Shown: piece after piece, positions 1-9,911 of the stretch
How the letters are laid out: each line of letters starts with the position of its first letter
Position numbering within the stretch: position 1 is the stretch's first letter
Source of the DNA: Motiliproteus sediminis
GTDB lineage: Bacteria > Pseudomonadota > Gammaproteobacteria > Pseudomonadales > Balneatricaceae
Reading direction: 5' to 3'
NCBI RefSeq assembly: GCF_017912535.1
Contig: NZ_JAERQK010000001.1
Span: 841,941-905,940 of the forward strand
Length of the DNA: 64,000 nt
The notes under the pieces: generated by a model
Told to the model about the DNA's origin: nothing
The model's input: the letters and a program-made list of their open reading frames with translations, nothing else
Database searches by the model: none
Made by a program: the position numbers and the translations under genes

Positions 1-4
1 GACC

Positions 5-859
5 ATGACCACGCTGATCACCAGTGACCAATGCCCCCTTAACTACCAGATACGCGGCAGCGGGCCCTGCGTGATTTTCCTGCACGGATGGAGCTCCAGC
101 GCCCTGGAATGGCTGCCGTTCGCTGAAGCCCTGAGCCATGAGTTTCGGGTTATCTGCTGGAACGCCCGCGGCCACGGGCTGCAGCAACACCCGGAGAACA
201 CCGATGTCAGCCTGGATCGCATGGCCGATGATCTGGACCAGCTACTGACCCGGGAAGCGCCCGAAGGCGCTCTGGTAGTGGGCCACTCCATGGGGGCCCT
301 TACGGCCTGGAACTATGTCCGCAGACACGGCTGCCAGCGCCTGCGAGGGCTCTGCATCGTTGACCAAAGCCCCCGCTTGCTAACCGGAGACGACTGGCAG
401 ATGGGCGTTTACGGACGGTTCTGCGCACAGCGTAACGATGGTTTTATCCGCCTGCTCCAGCAGACCTTCCCGGACGCGGTGTGTCGGCTGATCTTCAGTC
501 AACTGGATGACCCTGACCAACCGCTGCCACAGTCACGCTTTGTCGAACGGTTACAGCAGTATCTGGCTAGCCTGCCCGCGGACCTGTTAATCCGCTGCTG
601 GAAGAGCCTGACCGAGGCGGACCTGCGGGATACCCTGCCGCTGATAACGGTTCCAACGCTACTGATTTACGGGGAGCGCAGCCAGTTCTACTCGCGGGAG
701 CTCGCCCAGTGGGTGCATCGCCAGATCACCGATAGCGAGCTGCACATCTACCCTGACGCCGACCACTCGCCTCACGTGGCGCAGCGCGAGCGCTTTATAG
801 CTGACCTGCGGCAGTTTGCCGCCGGACTGCCACAACCTGTCGCCGTCGAGGCTGGATAA
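5..859 (+). CDS. alpha/beta-fold hydrolase
   Basis: A 284-aa serine hydrolase of the alpha/beta fold. An oxyanion-type HGW motif lies near residues 27-29, the nucleophile elbow GHSMG near residues 93-97 (Ser95), and a DADH motif near the C-terminus places a candidate catalytic histidine at about 254. No signal peptide is visible, so it is probably cytoplasmic. The stop is followed 3 bases later by trmJ, so the two are probably co-transcribed. The sequence starts only 4 bases before this ATG, so a start further upstream cannot be excluded. The substrate cannot be read from the sequence; BioH-like or other small esterase roles are possible but unsupported. Confidence 0.85.
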   Translation: MTTLITSDQCPLNYQIRGSGPCVIFLHGWSSSALEWLPFAEALSHEFRVICWNARGHGLQQHPENTDVSLDRMADDLDQLLTREAPEGALVVGHSMGALTAWNYVRRHGCQRLRGLCIVDQSPRLLTGDDWQMGVYGRFCAQRNDGFIRLLQQTFPDAVCRLIFSQLDDPDQPLPQSRFVERLQQYLASLPADLLIRCWKSLTEADLRDTLPLITVPTLLIYGERSQFYSRELAQWVHRQITDSELHIYPDADHSPHVAQRERFIADLRQFAAGLPQPVAVEAG

Positions 860-862
860 CCC

Positions 863-1600
863 ATGCTGAGCAATGTTCGTATCGTGCTGATCAACACCTT
901 TCACCCGGGCAACATCGGCGCTGCCGCCCGGGCGATGAAGAATATGGGCCTCAATCAACTCTTTCTGGTCAACCCGGTCGAGTTCCCGCACCCCGAAGCC
1001 AGCTCGCGAGCAGCGGGTGCGCTCGAACTACTGGAGCAAGCCACCGTGGTTGATACGCTGTCAGAGGCGATCGCCGATTGTCCGCTAGTGATCGGCACCA
1101 GCGCGCGCAGCCGCAGTTTCCCCTGGCCGATGCTGAACGCCCGCGAGTGCGGCCTCCAGGTCGTGCGCGAAGCGCAACAGGCCCCGGTTGCGATCGTCTT
1201 TGGGCGGGAACGAATGGGGCTGCACAACGACGAACTGCGGCAATGTAACTACCACGTGGCAATCGATGCCGACCCTGAATACCCGGTCCTCAACGTGAGC
1301 GCCGCGCTACAAGTGATCTGTTACGAGATCTGGATGGCACACCAAGCCCTCGCCCCGCACGCGGGCGCTGATAGCCAGCAACTGCCGAGCTATCCCGATC
1401 AGGCCGCCATGCAGCACTTTTACCAGCACCTGGAAGCCACCCTCAAAGCGATCGGCTTCATTTTGCCCCAACACGAGGGCAAAACCATGACCAAGCTGCA
1501 GCGTTTCTTCAATCGCGGCCGGCCGGAGCAGATCGAACTCAATATGCTGCGCGGCATCCTGTCAGCCATAACGCGCCATGCAGGCGATCAAGACAACTAG
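863..1600 (+). CDS. trmJ: tRNA (cytidine/uridine-2'-O-)-methyltransferase TrmJ
   Basis: A 245-aa SPOUT-class RNA methyltransferase. The N-terminus (VLINTFHPGNIGAAARAMKN) is typical of TrmJ, and the C-terminal knot motifs VFGRERMGLHNDEL and LNVSAALQ form the SAM-binding trefoil. The family methylates the 2'-O of nucleotide 32 in the anticodon loop of several tRNAs. The length matches E. coli TrmJ. It begins 3 bases after the hydrolase stop. A C-terminal extension of about 80 residues after the SPOUT fold is normal for this family. Confidence 0.95.
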   Translation: MLSNVRIVLINTFHPGNIGAAARAMKNMGLNQLFLVNPVEFPHPEASSRAAGALELLEQATVVDTLSEAIADCPLVIGTSARSRSFPWPMLNARECGLQVVREAQQAPVAIVFGRERMGLHNDELRQCNYHVAIDADPEYPVLNVSAALQVICYEIWMAHQALAPHAGADSQQLPSYPDQAAMQHFYQHLEATLKAIGFILPQHEGKTMTKLQRFFNRGRPEQIELNMLRGILSAITRHAGDQDN

Positions 1601-1712
1601 CTGACAGCGCGGCTCGAATCGCAAAAAATGCGCCGCCTCAAACAGTTGCCGAGCGCCCCGCGGCTGATAGAATAGCAACCCAACCCCGCCGCATGTTGAT
1701 TCAGGAGCCCGC

Positions 1713-3392
1713 GTGCCATCGCTGCTTAGATCTTTTCTCGCGCTCATACTGATCGCAGCCGGCATTTCCGTACAGGCCAGCGTCAACGCCACTCTGGACC
1801 GCAAGCAAGGTGCCGTTGGCGCACCGTTGCTGCTGACCCTCGAAGCGCAACAACCCGCGCCTTCAGAGCCCGATCTGTCAGTCCTCGAAACCGACTTCAC
1901 CATCCTCGGGAGGCGCCACAACACCCTCTCCAGTTTCAGCAACGGGCGCACGCTGTACACCCAACGCTGGTTGATCACTCTCAGTCCGCGACGGGCGGGC
2001 CAGCTGACGCTGCCGGCGATCACGCTGGGCAACGAGTCCAGCGAGGCGATCATTTTCAAAGCCCTGGAGCAAGCGTCTAGCCCGAGCGGGCCGGCACTGC
2101 TTGAAAGCAGCATCGAACAACCGATCATCTACAGCCGAACCGCCACTGTTCTCAGCGTGCGTCTGTATTACCAGGCCGGCCTGACCCATGCAGAGATCAC
2201 CGAACCGTTGATCGACGGGGTTCAGATCTACCCCCTGGGTGATCAGCGATACTTCCGCGAGCAACGCGACGGGCAGCGCTACAGCGTGATCGAGCAGCGC
2301 TACAGCCTGCTGCCGGAGCAGCCTGGACGCTACCGCATTCCCACACTGCAGTTCAACGGCCTGGGTGGCAGTGGCAATCCGCTCAGTGCCGAATCTTCAC
2401 CGCTGGAGTTTGAAGCGCTACCCTGGCCTGAGGCAGCAGCCCCCGCCGAAGTAGCGGCCACCGAACTGCGCCTTGATGCGCGCTGGTCTAATCCACCCGG
2501 TGCGGTTCGGGCCGGCGATACCCTCACCCGCACCCTGATCGTCGAGGCCCACAACGTGCCCGCTGCCTGGCTGCCGCGCCCAGCGCTGCAGCCGCCGCCC
2601 AACGTGCGCGCCTACCCGCAACCGGAGAAACGCCAGGAATCGATCAATAACGGAGTATTGGTATCACGGCTGGAACTGCCTTACCAACTGCTCTTTACCG
2701 CCGCAGGCCCGGCACAGTTTCCGGTTGTGACCATCAACTGGTGGGACTCCGTACGCGAGCGCCGAGAACAGGCACGTCTGGCGGCGGAGCGCATTGAAGT
2801 CGGCCAGTTCCTGGCACCCGCCGCGGCCGAGACCGCAGTGGCTGCCCAACCTCAGGCAGCCTCCAGAAGCGAACAACAACCCGCGCCGCCCTCGGCGGAT
2901 AGCGTTGCCGGCTGGAGTGGCTGGTTATGGGCGCTGGTGGCACTGGTATGCGCCGCCGGCTGGACCCTCAGCCGCGCACAGGTCCGACAACTGGAGGCGG
3001 CGCTCTCCAAGGCGCAAGCCGGGCTGCAGAGCGAGACGCAGAACCGCGATCAGGCTGACCAGCAGCAACGGCATGAACTACAGGCACTGGATCAACTGCA
3101 GCGCAGTTGCCTGAGCGGCGATGCCGCCGCTGCCTATGAAGATCTGCTGCAATGGGCGGGCGAGTACTGGCCCGATGAGCCTGTCACCAGCCTGGCCGAT
3201 ATCGAACGACTGGCATCGGCGCCGACACTAAACTATCTGCTGCGAAATCTGGAGCACAGTCTCAGGCGCCGCCATGACGACGAGCCCTGGCACGGAGATC
3301 TGCTCTATGAACAGATCGTTCGACTCCGAGAACGCCGACAACGCAGCTCTGCCTCCCCTCAGCAACGGACCGCCAGCCATGTTGAAGTTTGA
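1713..3392 (+). CDS. BatD family protein (orphan)
   Basis: A 559-aa exported, membrane-anchored protein. The start is a GTG preceded by AGGAG at 1703-1707. Residues 1-22 look like a signal peptide ending near VQAS. The body has the beta-rich BatD pattern (FTILGRRHNTLSSFSNGR, RWLITLSPRRAGQLTLPAI). A single membrane helix lies near residues 400-420, followed by a short coiled coil and a cytoplasmic tail. BatD proteins are usually encoded with the MoxR ATPase and the VWA-domain proteins BatA and BatB. None of those is present here, so this copy stands alone upstream of a K+ channel whose start overlaps it. The biochemical role of BatD is not well defined. Confidence 0.85.
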   Translation: MPSLLRSFLALILIAAGISVQASVNATLDRKQGAVGAPLLLTLEAQQPAPSEPDLSVLETDFTILGRRHNTLSSFSNGRTLYTQRWLITLSPRRAGQLTLPAITLGNESSEAIIFKALEQASSPSGPALLESSIEQPIIYSRTATVLSVRLYYQAGLTHAEITEPLIDGVQIYPLGDQRYFREQRDGQRYSVIEQRYSLLPEQPGRYRIPTLQFNGLGGSGNPLSAESSPLEFEALPWPEAAAPAEVAATELRLDARWSNPPGAVRAGDTLTRTLIVEAHNVPAAWLPRPALQPPPNVRAYPQPEKRQESINNGVLVSRLELPYQLLFTAAGPAQFPVVTINWWDSVRERREQARLAAERIEVGQFLAPAAAETAVAAQPQAASRSEQQPAPPSADSVAGWSGWLWALVALVCAAGWTLSRAQVRQLEAALSKAQAGLQSETQNRDQADQQQRHELQALDQLQRSCLSGDAAAAYEDLLQWAGEYWPDEPVTSLADIERLASAPTLNYLLRNLEHSLRRRHDDEPWHGDLLYEQIVRLRERRQRSSASPQQRTASHVEV

Positions 3393-4236
3393 CCCCCGCA
3401 CTCTTCTCAACGCCGCCGGCCTGGGCGGCGTCGCCGCCGATGAGAACGCCGAAGCGCAGCGCTGGGGCCATCTGTTAGAGATCCCGATGCTGTTCGTGGC
3501 GATATGGATCCTGATCAGTTGGTATCTTGAGCATAAAGGCATGATCACCCCCGAAATGGGCCTGATGACCGACGTGGTGATCTGGCTGATGTTCGTGGTG
3601 GAAACCATCGTGCTCGCCCGGCTGGTGGATAACCCCACGCGTTACCTGAAACACAACTGGCTTAACCTGTTTATCATCGCCGCAGGGGTCCCCATTCTCT
3701 GGGGGCACAGCAATATGGCACCGATGTTGCGGACCCTGCGGATGCTGATTCTGCTGCGGCTGCTGCTGCGTATATCGGGTGACGCCCGGGCCCTGCTGGC
3801 ACGCCATAATCTGGGTACGACCCTGATGGTCAGCTTTGTGGTACTGCTGATGTCCGGGTTTATCATCGCCGGTATCGACCCGGCAATAAAAACCCCCTGG
3901 CAGGGGATCTGGTGGGCCTGGGTCACAGTCACAACGGTTGGTTACGGCGACGTCGTTCCGTCCAGCTGGACCGGCAAAGCGTTCGCCGCACTGCTGATTC
4001 TGATGGGTATCGGCCTGTTTTCGATGCTAACCGCGAGCTTTTCGGCCTTCTTTATCGCTCAGGATGAAAAGGAGGTGCTCGATGCCGAACACGAAAACAT
4101 CGAACGTCTGCGCCAACTGGAGGAGCGGCTGGAACGCATTGAGGGACAACTGGAACACGCGGTAGAGCTGCTTGAAGTTCATAGCAAGCATCCACCGCCC
4201 ACACGCGCGCCCGATGACAGCCGCGAGCAGAACTAA
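3307..4236 (+). CDS. voltage-gated-type potassium channel / ion transporter
   Basis: A single-chain K+ channel of the six-helix class. Several hydrophobic helices are followed by a pore loop with the selectivity filter TVTTVGYGD, and then by a last pore-lining helix and a C-terminal coiled coil (ENIERLRQLEERLERIEGQL). The residues before the first helix are poorly conserved in character, so the start is uncertain. I favour ATG 3307, because GGAGA lies 8 bases upstream. ATG 3379 and ATG 3274 are alternatives. Every choice overlaps the end of the BatD gene, which suggests translational coupling. The stop overlaps the stop of the convergent epimerase-like gene by 4 bases. It probably conducts K+ across the inner membrane; the gating stimulus is unknown. 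Confidence 0.88.
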   Translation: MNRSFDSENADNAALPPLSNGPPAMLKFDPRTLLNAAGLGGVAADENAEAQRWGHLLEIPMLFVAIWILISWYLEHKGMITPEMGLMTDVVIWLMFVVETIVLARLVDNPTRYLKHNWLNLFIIAAGVPILWGHSNMAPMLRTLRMLILLRLLLRISGDARALLARHNLGTTLMVSFVVLLMSGFIIAGIDPAIKTPWQGIWWAWVTVTTVGYGDVVPSSWTGKAFAALLILMGIGLFSMLTASFSAFFIAQDEKEVLDAEHENIERLRQLEERLERIEGQLEHAVELLEVHSKHPPPTRAPDDSREQN

Positions 4237-5144
4237 GTCAGAATACTTTGCAACGCTGGCTTTAGCTCCGGATACCTGAACTCAAACCCCGCTTCCAGTA
4301 GACGCGCCGGCACCACGCGCTGGCCTTCGGTCAATAGCGTTGCGCCTTCGCCCAGGATGAGTTTAAGCATCAGCGGCGGAACCGGAAGTACAGCCGGCCG
4401 GTTGAGAACCGCGCCAAGCGTTTGGCTAAAGGTTTTGTTGGTCACCGGTTCCGGCGCAGTAGCATTGAATACGCCACTTAACACCTGATGATCGAGCAGA
4501 AAGCGGATCAGGGCGACCATATCCTCCAGGTGCACCCACGACATCCACTGCCGCCCCTGACCGATGGGGCCGCCCAGACCCAACCGGAACGGAGGCAGCA
4601 TCCGTTTCAACGCGCCCCCCTGCCCCAACACCACTCCGGTTCTGAGCAGGCAAACCCGCAAACCGAGGCCTTCTGCCTGTTGCGCGGCAGCCTCCCAGTC
4701 ACGGCATAACTCATGGGCAAAGCAGGCGCGACCGTCATCTTGTTCCAACAGCACGCGGTCACTGTCGTGGCTGCCATAAAAACCGATGGCAGATCCGCTG
4801 ACCAGCGTCGCGGGACGGGTGTCCAGCCTCTCGATCAGCGCCACCAGCTGGCGCGTAGTATCGAGGCGACTGTCATACAAGACCCGTTTGCGCGTTTCAC
4901 TCCAGCGCGCATCCAGTATCGGCTCACCAGCCAGATTGACCACTGCGTCAATGGTGCAATCCGCTGTAATCTCATTCAGATCGGCCACCACGCGTATGCC
5001 GGGAAACCGGCGCTGCAATTTTTCCGGCCGGCGAGACAGACCAATAACCCCAATGCCGTCAGCCAACAGGCTGTCGATCAAAGCGCCACCAATAAAGCCG
5101 CTGGCACCGGTAATAAGAACCTCTGTGTCGGAGTCGCTTTTCAT
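4233..5144 (-). CDS. TIGR01777 family NAD(P)-binding epimerase-like protein (YfcH type)
   Basis: A 303-aa protein of the extended short-chain dehydrogenase fold. The N-terminal Rossmann motif is ITGASGFIGGAL, and typical family segments VVNLAGEPI and SAIGFYG follow. The C-terminal DUF1731-type segment (RVVPARLLEAGFEFRYPEL) is present, so the protein is full length. The family resembles E. coli YfcH; the substrate is unknown. It is transcribed away from riboflavin synthase, with 68 bp between the two starts. Confidence 0.9.
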   Translation of the reverse strand: MKSDSDTEVLITGASGFIGGALIDSLLADGIGVIGLSRRPEKLQRRFPGIRVVADLNEITADCTIDAVVNLAGEPILDARWSETRKRVLYDSRLDTTRQLVALIERLDTRPATLVSGSAIGFYGSHDSDRVLLEQDDGRACFAHELCRDWEAAAQQAEGLGLRVCLLRTGVVLGQGGALKRMLPPFRLGLGGPIGQGRQWMSWVHLEDMVALIRFLLDHQVLSGVFNATAPEPVTNKTFSQTLGAVLNRPAVLPVPPLMLKLILGEGATLLTEGQRVVPARLLEAGFEFRYPELKPALQSILT

Positions 5145-5212
5145 CCTGGTACGGTATCCCTAAAATGCGATGCACTGAGCATAGCAATCGATACGGACAG
5201 GAGCGAACCGGC

Positions 5213-5821
5213 ATGTTTACAGGAATTGTCCAAGGCACCGCTGAGGTCGTCGAGATCGAGCAGAAAGCTGACTTTCGCAGTCACACCCTGCGCCTGCCTC
5301 TGCCCCTGCTCAGCGGGCTACAGCCCGGCGCGTCGGTGGCCCACAACGGCTGCTGCCTGACGGTAACCGCCATTGATGGCGATCTGGTCCGATTTGACCT
5401 GATGAAGGAAACCCTCGCGGTTACCAACCTTGGCGAATGCACCCCGGGCTCCCGCGTCAATGTTGAACGCGCCGCTCGCTTCGGCGACGACATCGGCGGA
5501 CATGCCATGTCCGGTCACGTACACTGTACCGCGCCACTGGTCCAGCGTATCGACAGCCCCAACAATCGCGAACTCTGGTTCGAGCTACCGCAAGCGTATA
5601 GCCGCTTTCTTTTTGCCAAGGGCTATATCGGCATTGACGGCGCCAGCCTCACCATTGGCCGGGTCGACGGCTGCCGCTTCAACGTCAACCTGATCCCGGA
5701 AACACTTGAACGCACCAACCTCGGTTGGCGGCAGGAGGGCGACCGGGTCAATATTGAAATAGACCCCCAGACCCAGGCGATTGTTGAAACTGTCGAGCGA
5801 ATCCTGACCCAGCGCAGCTAA
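5213..5821 (+). CDS. ribE: riboflavin synthase, small proteobacterial type
   Basis: A 202-aa enzyme that converts two molecules of 6,7-dimethyl-8-ribityllumazine into riboflavin and the pyrimidine precursor. It contains two lumazine-binding repeats: MFTGIVQGTAEV starts the first, and GYIGIDGASLTIG lies in the second. Sequence runs such as ASVAHNGCCLTV and LIPETLERTNLG match the E. coli enzyme closely. I chose ATG 5213 because MFTGIVQG is the conserved N-terminus and GACAGGAG lies at 5196-5203. The open frame extends upstream to 5165 but lacks homology there. The gene is called ribC in E. coli and ribE in many other genomes. No FMN riboswitch is visible in the short leader. Confidence 0.95.
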   Translation: MFTGIVQGTAEVVEIEQKADFRSHTLRLPLPLLSGLQPGASVAHNGCCLTVTAIDGDLVRFDLMKETLAVTNLGECTPGSRVNVERAARFGDDIGGHAMSGHVHCTAPLVQRIDSPNNRELWFELPQAYSRFLFAKGYIGIDGASLTIGRVDGCRFNVNLIPETLERTNLGWRQEGDRVNIEIDPQTQAIVETVERILTQRS

Positions 5822-5866
5822 GCGCCAACTGACGCTGTGTTTTACTCAGGGACGGTGATAAGGTTG

Positions 5867-5881
5867 GATCACTTCGTGATC
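5867..5881 (+). other. small perfect hairpin upstream of the diguanylate cyclase
   Basis: GATCAC and GTGATC form a perfect 6-bp dyad around the loop TTC, ending 14 bases before ATG 5896. It is too small to be a recognised riboswitch and lacks a T-run, so it is not a terminator. It could affect translation initiation or be chance. Confidence 0.3.
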
Positions 5882-5895
5882 GGCGACGGACCAGG

Positions 5896-7025
<1,130 letters not shown>

Positions 7026-7029
<4 letters not shown>

Positions 7030-7445
7030 GTCAAATCTGCGGGAGTGCCGAACTCCTCCATCCAGAGCATCAGTTGCTCCAGCAGCGCCAGAGACGCTTC
7101 GCCGATCTCGACGAACTGCAAGCCGATCTGGTATCGATCCGCGCCGACCCTCCGCACATACACGGTCTGGCAACTGAACGACACCGAGCCGGCCGGCTGA
7201 CCGATCTCCTGTCCGGTTTCAAACAACACATCAACCGGTGGCCGCCGAGTCCCCTTGGGCGGATTGAAATTGGGAAAAACATTCTCGACCAGTTGACGAG
7301 CACCCTCCACCCGAAGTCCGTGGCGTGACAGATCCGTGACCTGCGCCGGGGTTGAATCCTGCCAGTCAGTGCGCACTTGAGCGGCGAAGTCCACCCGGTA
7401 TCGGGCTTCGGTCCGCTCTTCCGGCATACCTTTAAATCCGCTCAT
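7026..7445 (-). CDS. PilZ domain protein (c-di-GMP receptor)
   Basis: A 139-aa single-domain PilZ protein. The c-di-GMP-binding signature is present: ERTEARYRVDFAAQV supplies the RxxxR element near residues 10-16, and VTDLSRHGLRVEG supplies the D/NxSxxG element. The family binds c-di-GMP and changes motility or surface functions. Its ATG overlaps the TGA of the upstream hemerythrin gene by one base (TGATG), so the two are translationally coupled. The target is unknown. Confidence 0.9.
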
Positions 7446-7993
7446 CAGGCCAGATCTTCGATCAGCGCTTGGGCCAAATGGCGATAACGGGCTTCAAACC
7501 CGGCCGATGCCAGCGGGTCGTCCCGCTGCGGCAACTGTTGACTCACGGCGTGCCACTCATCCCGGCTCAATGTCCTCTGGATCAGCGGAAAGACCTTGTT
7601 TTCCTCCTGACTAAGGTGATGGCTCTGCTTGTCGATGAAACGACTGAGCTGACGGCTGAAATCGGATAACGATACCGGTGCGTCCATCAACGCAGCGTCA
7701 ATGGTGCGCGCCAATGCGTGAGTCAACTGAGCCAGCTCTCGGTGCTCGTCAAACTGCTGGGAAATTACAGTTGCCGTGTCGGGATAGTGTGCGCGCAGGT
7801 AATGGTAGAGGTGGTCTTCCTTCTCATGATGGAAACTACCGGCGTAGTCTTGCAGATAATCAACCACCTCCGCCATCAGGGCAAAGTTGGGCTTACCGCC
7901 CTGCTGGAGGGTAACCAGTTTATTCTTGAGAATCGTCAGCAGGACGGTAATCTGCTGGTGATCCTGGTGCAACGCGTTCATCAACTGCTTCAT
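7445..7993 (-). CDS. hemerythrin/HHE cation-binding domain protein
   Basis: A 182-aa helical protein with spaced His/Glu di-iron ligands: HQDHQQ near the start, FHHEKEDHLYHYL in the middle, and HHLSQEENKVFPLI in the second half. This is the HHE/hemerythrin pattern of proteins that bind oxygen or sense oxygen or nitric oxide. I chose ATG 7993 because GGGAGG lies about 10 bases upstream; the frame extends 7 codons further with no signal. It forms a two-gene unit with the PilZ protein. An oxygen- or NO-linked effect on c-di-GMP output is an inference from that coupling only. Confidence 0.88.
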   Translation of the reverse strand: MKQLMNALHQDHQQITVLLTILKNKLVTLQQGGKPNFALMAEVVDYLQDYAGSFHHEKEDHLYHYLRAHYPDTATVISQQFDEHRELAQLTHALARTIDAALMDAPVSLSDFSRQLSRFIDKQSHHLSQEENKVFPLIQRTLSRDEWHAVSQQLPQRDDPLASAGFEARYRHLAQALIEDLA

Positions 7994-8108
7994 CTGATGA
8001 CAACCTCCCGGCAATACGCGATGGTCGGCAGCCGGGCCCTACACCTCCCCGGCAAAGGATCCACTATAACGACTGACGACTCCGAACCCCTTGACGGATA
8101 TCAACAAA

Positions 8109-8342
8109 TTAATCGCGCGGTAGAGAACTGATATGCTGGCAAAGCCGTTTGACCTCGACGTCATGGGACTTTGCCTTGTGGGCTCGCCGGAGCATCACGG
8201 CAACGGCGTTGAAGTTATTTATAAAGGTGCGGCAATGATGACACATCATCAGATGCAGGCGGTACTGCAGACGCTGACCGAGCGACAACTCGCCATCGAC
8301 ATAGGCGCTGGATTTCTCCGTGATCTGTTTGCAACTTAGCAT
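8109..8342 (-). CDS. short zinc-finger anti-sigma factor-like protein
   Basis: A 77-aa protein encoded directly downstream of an ECF sigma factor. Its start overlaps the end of the sigma gene by 7 bases. It has the ZAS-type metal-binding core HLMMCHHC (HxxxCxxC) and an N-terminal helix, SCKQITEKSSAYVDGEL, like known anti-sigma factors. Unlike most, it has no membrane helix and ends about 35 residues after the zinc motif, so it would be a soluble anti-sigma factor. Family and position make the role likely. Confidence 0.8.
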   Translation of the reverse strand: MLSCKQITEKSSAYVDGELSLGQRLQYRLHLMMCHHCRTFINNFNAVAVMLRRAHKAKSHDVEVKRLCQHISSLPRD

Positions 8343-8953
8343 TCGCCGCTGTCCTGAAAATGTTCGATTTTGCCAAACAGGCTGATGCGGGCGCGATGAA
8401 GCAGTACCCGGGCATTGGATGCGCTGATCTGCAGAATGTTACAGATCTCTTCGAAGCCGTAGTCTTCCAGATCCTTGAGCACGAATACCGCCTGCTGCAG
8501 CTCCGGCAGCCGTCCCATGGTCAGTTCGATGCAGTCTCGCATTTCGGTGCTGGTGAGCAGCGTATCAGGGCTATCCTCATGCCAGGTGCTCGGCGGTATG
8601 GTCCAGTGCCCATCATCCGCGAAACGCCCGGTCAAAACCCCATCTCCTCCGGGCGACAGCCCTTCAACCGCTATCGTACGCGACTCTTTGCGCAGGCGCG
8701 TGCGCGCTTCGTTGGCGGTAATCCTGAGGATCCAGGTTTTAAGCGATGAGCGGCCTTCAAAGCGCGGCAGAGCACGATATACGGAAACCCAGGCCTCCTG
8801 CACCACCTCATCGGCGATGGCATCACCGACCATACTGCGAGCCAAACCGATCATGGCACCGTAATACATACCAACCAACTGGTTGAAGCTCTGCTCATCC
8901 TGCTGTTTGAGCGCCGGCAACAGTGCCGCTTCCTTCGCCGTATCAATGCTCAT
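8336..8953 (-). CDS. RNA polymerase ECF sigma factor
   Basis: A 205-aa sigma-70 family factor of the extracytoplasmic type. Region 2 is at residues about 20-90 (ADEVVQEAWVSVYRALPRFEGRSSLKTWILRITANEAR), and region 4 is at residues about 135-190 (RLPELQQAVFVLKDLEDYGFEEICNILQISASNARVLLHRAR). The linker between the two is long and acidic. It would direct core polymerase to its own promoters and is paired with the overlapping anti-sigma gene. The regulon is not visible. The downstream hemerythrin-PilZ pair follows after about 115 bp and could be co-transcribed. Confidence 0.93.
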   Translation of the reverse strand: MSIDTAKEAALLPALKQQDEQSFNQLVGMYYGAMIGLARSMVGDAIADEVVQEAWVSVYRALPRFEGRSSLKTWILRITANEARTRLRKESRTIAVEGLSPGGDGVLTGRFADDGHWTIPPSTWHEDSPDTLLTSTEMRDCIELTMGRLPELQQAVFVLKDLEDYGFEEICNILQISASNARVLLHRARISLFGKIEHFQDSGEC

Positions 8954-9043
8954 TGATGGTGTGTATACCCTGTAGAGTCTGCCGCTACACCACGTCGCGT
9001 CAATCGCTCACACCATAGCAAATTGCTGCGAACATACAACCGG

Positions 9044-9781
9044 CTAGCTGCCGTTCACCCGCCAGTCATAGGGTAGATAACGAAGCGTATCCGCTTCACT
9101 CATCACCCCGTAACGGCGCAACCATGCACGCACGCCGCCGCCACTCTCAAAGTCGGCGGCAAACCAATCGAAAATCTTGGAGATCGCCAGGGCTTCGCCG
9201 CGTTCAGCAGCGCCCTTTTTGGGGTTAGATAGAAATAGTCGGGTCTGGTGGTCAAGTTGCTGCTCCAGAGCAGATCCACGATAGGGCCTGGCCGCCAGAT
9301 CCGGGCAACTCAACGACGCGCAGACTATCGCCATATGGATGCGGGGGTCACCCATGGGCCGCAATATCTCGTGCTCCACCTGATGCAGCGTTACCGGTTC
9401 ACCAGCGATCTTACCCGCCTCGCGCCGCCAAACCGGCCTGATCCAACTGCCGATATCGCGAATGCTCTCTACCGGCCAGTGCTTCAGTACCAGATCAATA
9501 GCAAGGATATTATACGCATTGATATAAAAGGCCTTCTTGGCATTCGCCCCGGACAGCGTGGAGGGATCGGTCCGCTCCAGCATCGCGATGACCGCTCGCC
9601 ACCTTGGATCGCTACCCAAGCCAGTGTAATCGACCCAGCGTAAATTCAGCCCCTCAATCTCACGCATCTCGCTGTACTCGTCGAGCAACGAGGCATACAG
9701 CTGCCAATCAAGATCGTCTGCACGTGCGGGCGATACCAGCAACATCACAACCAGCAACCATAGCGACGGGAACTTAGCCAC
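9044..9781 (-). CDS. DUF547 domain protein, exported
   Basis: A 245-aa secreted or periplasmic protein. The start is a GTG with AGGAAG upstream. Residues 1-21 form a signal peptide ending at SPARA. The DUF547 core is clear: KKAFYINAYNILAI, HMAIVCASLSCPDL with its conserved cysteines, and a C-terminal IFDWFAADFE segment. The function of the family is unknown. It lies alone upstream of the divergent pentapeptide-repeat gene. Confidence 0.88.
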   Translation of the reverse strand: MAKFPSLWLLVVMLLVSPARADDLDWQLYASLLDEYSEMREIEGLNLRWVDYTGLGSDPRWRAVIAMLERTDPSTLSGANAKKAFYINAYNILAIDLVLKHWPVESIRDIGSWIRPVWRREAGKIAGEPVTLHQVEHEILRPMGDPRIHMAIVCASLSCPDLAARPYRGSALEQQLDHQTRLFLSNPKKGAAERGEALAISKIFDWFAADFESGGGVRAWLRRYGVMSEADTLRYLPYDWRVNGS

Positions 9782-9911
9782 TGAAAAACTTCCTAATCAA
9801 GTTAGAGTCTGACCCTGCAATGAAGGCAAAAGCCGTTATACTTCAACAGATTTAACCAAGGGCCGTTTGTTACAAGCGGATCGGATACCGTTGACTACCA
9901 AGGATATCGCC

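Noticed and set aside
5145..5212. FMN riboswitch upstream of riboflavin synthase
   Set aside because: The gap is only 68 bp and shows none of the conserved RFN elements.
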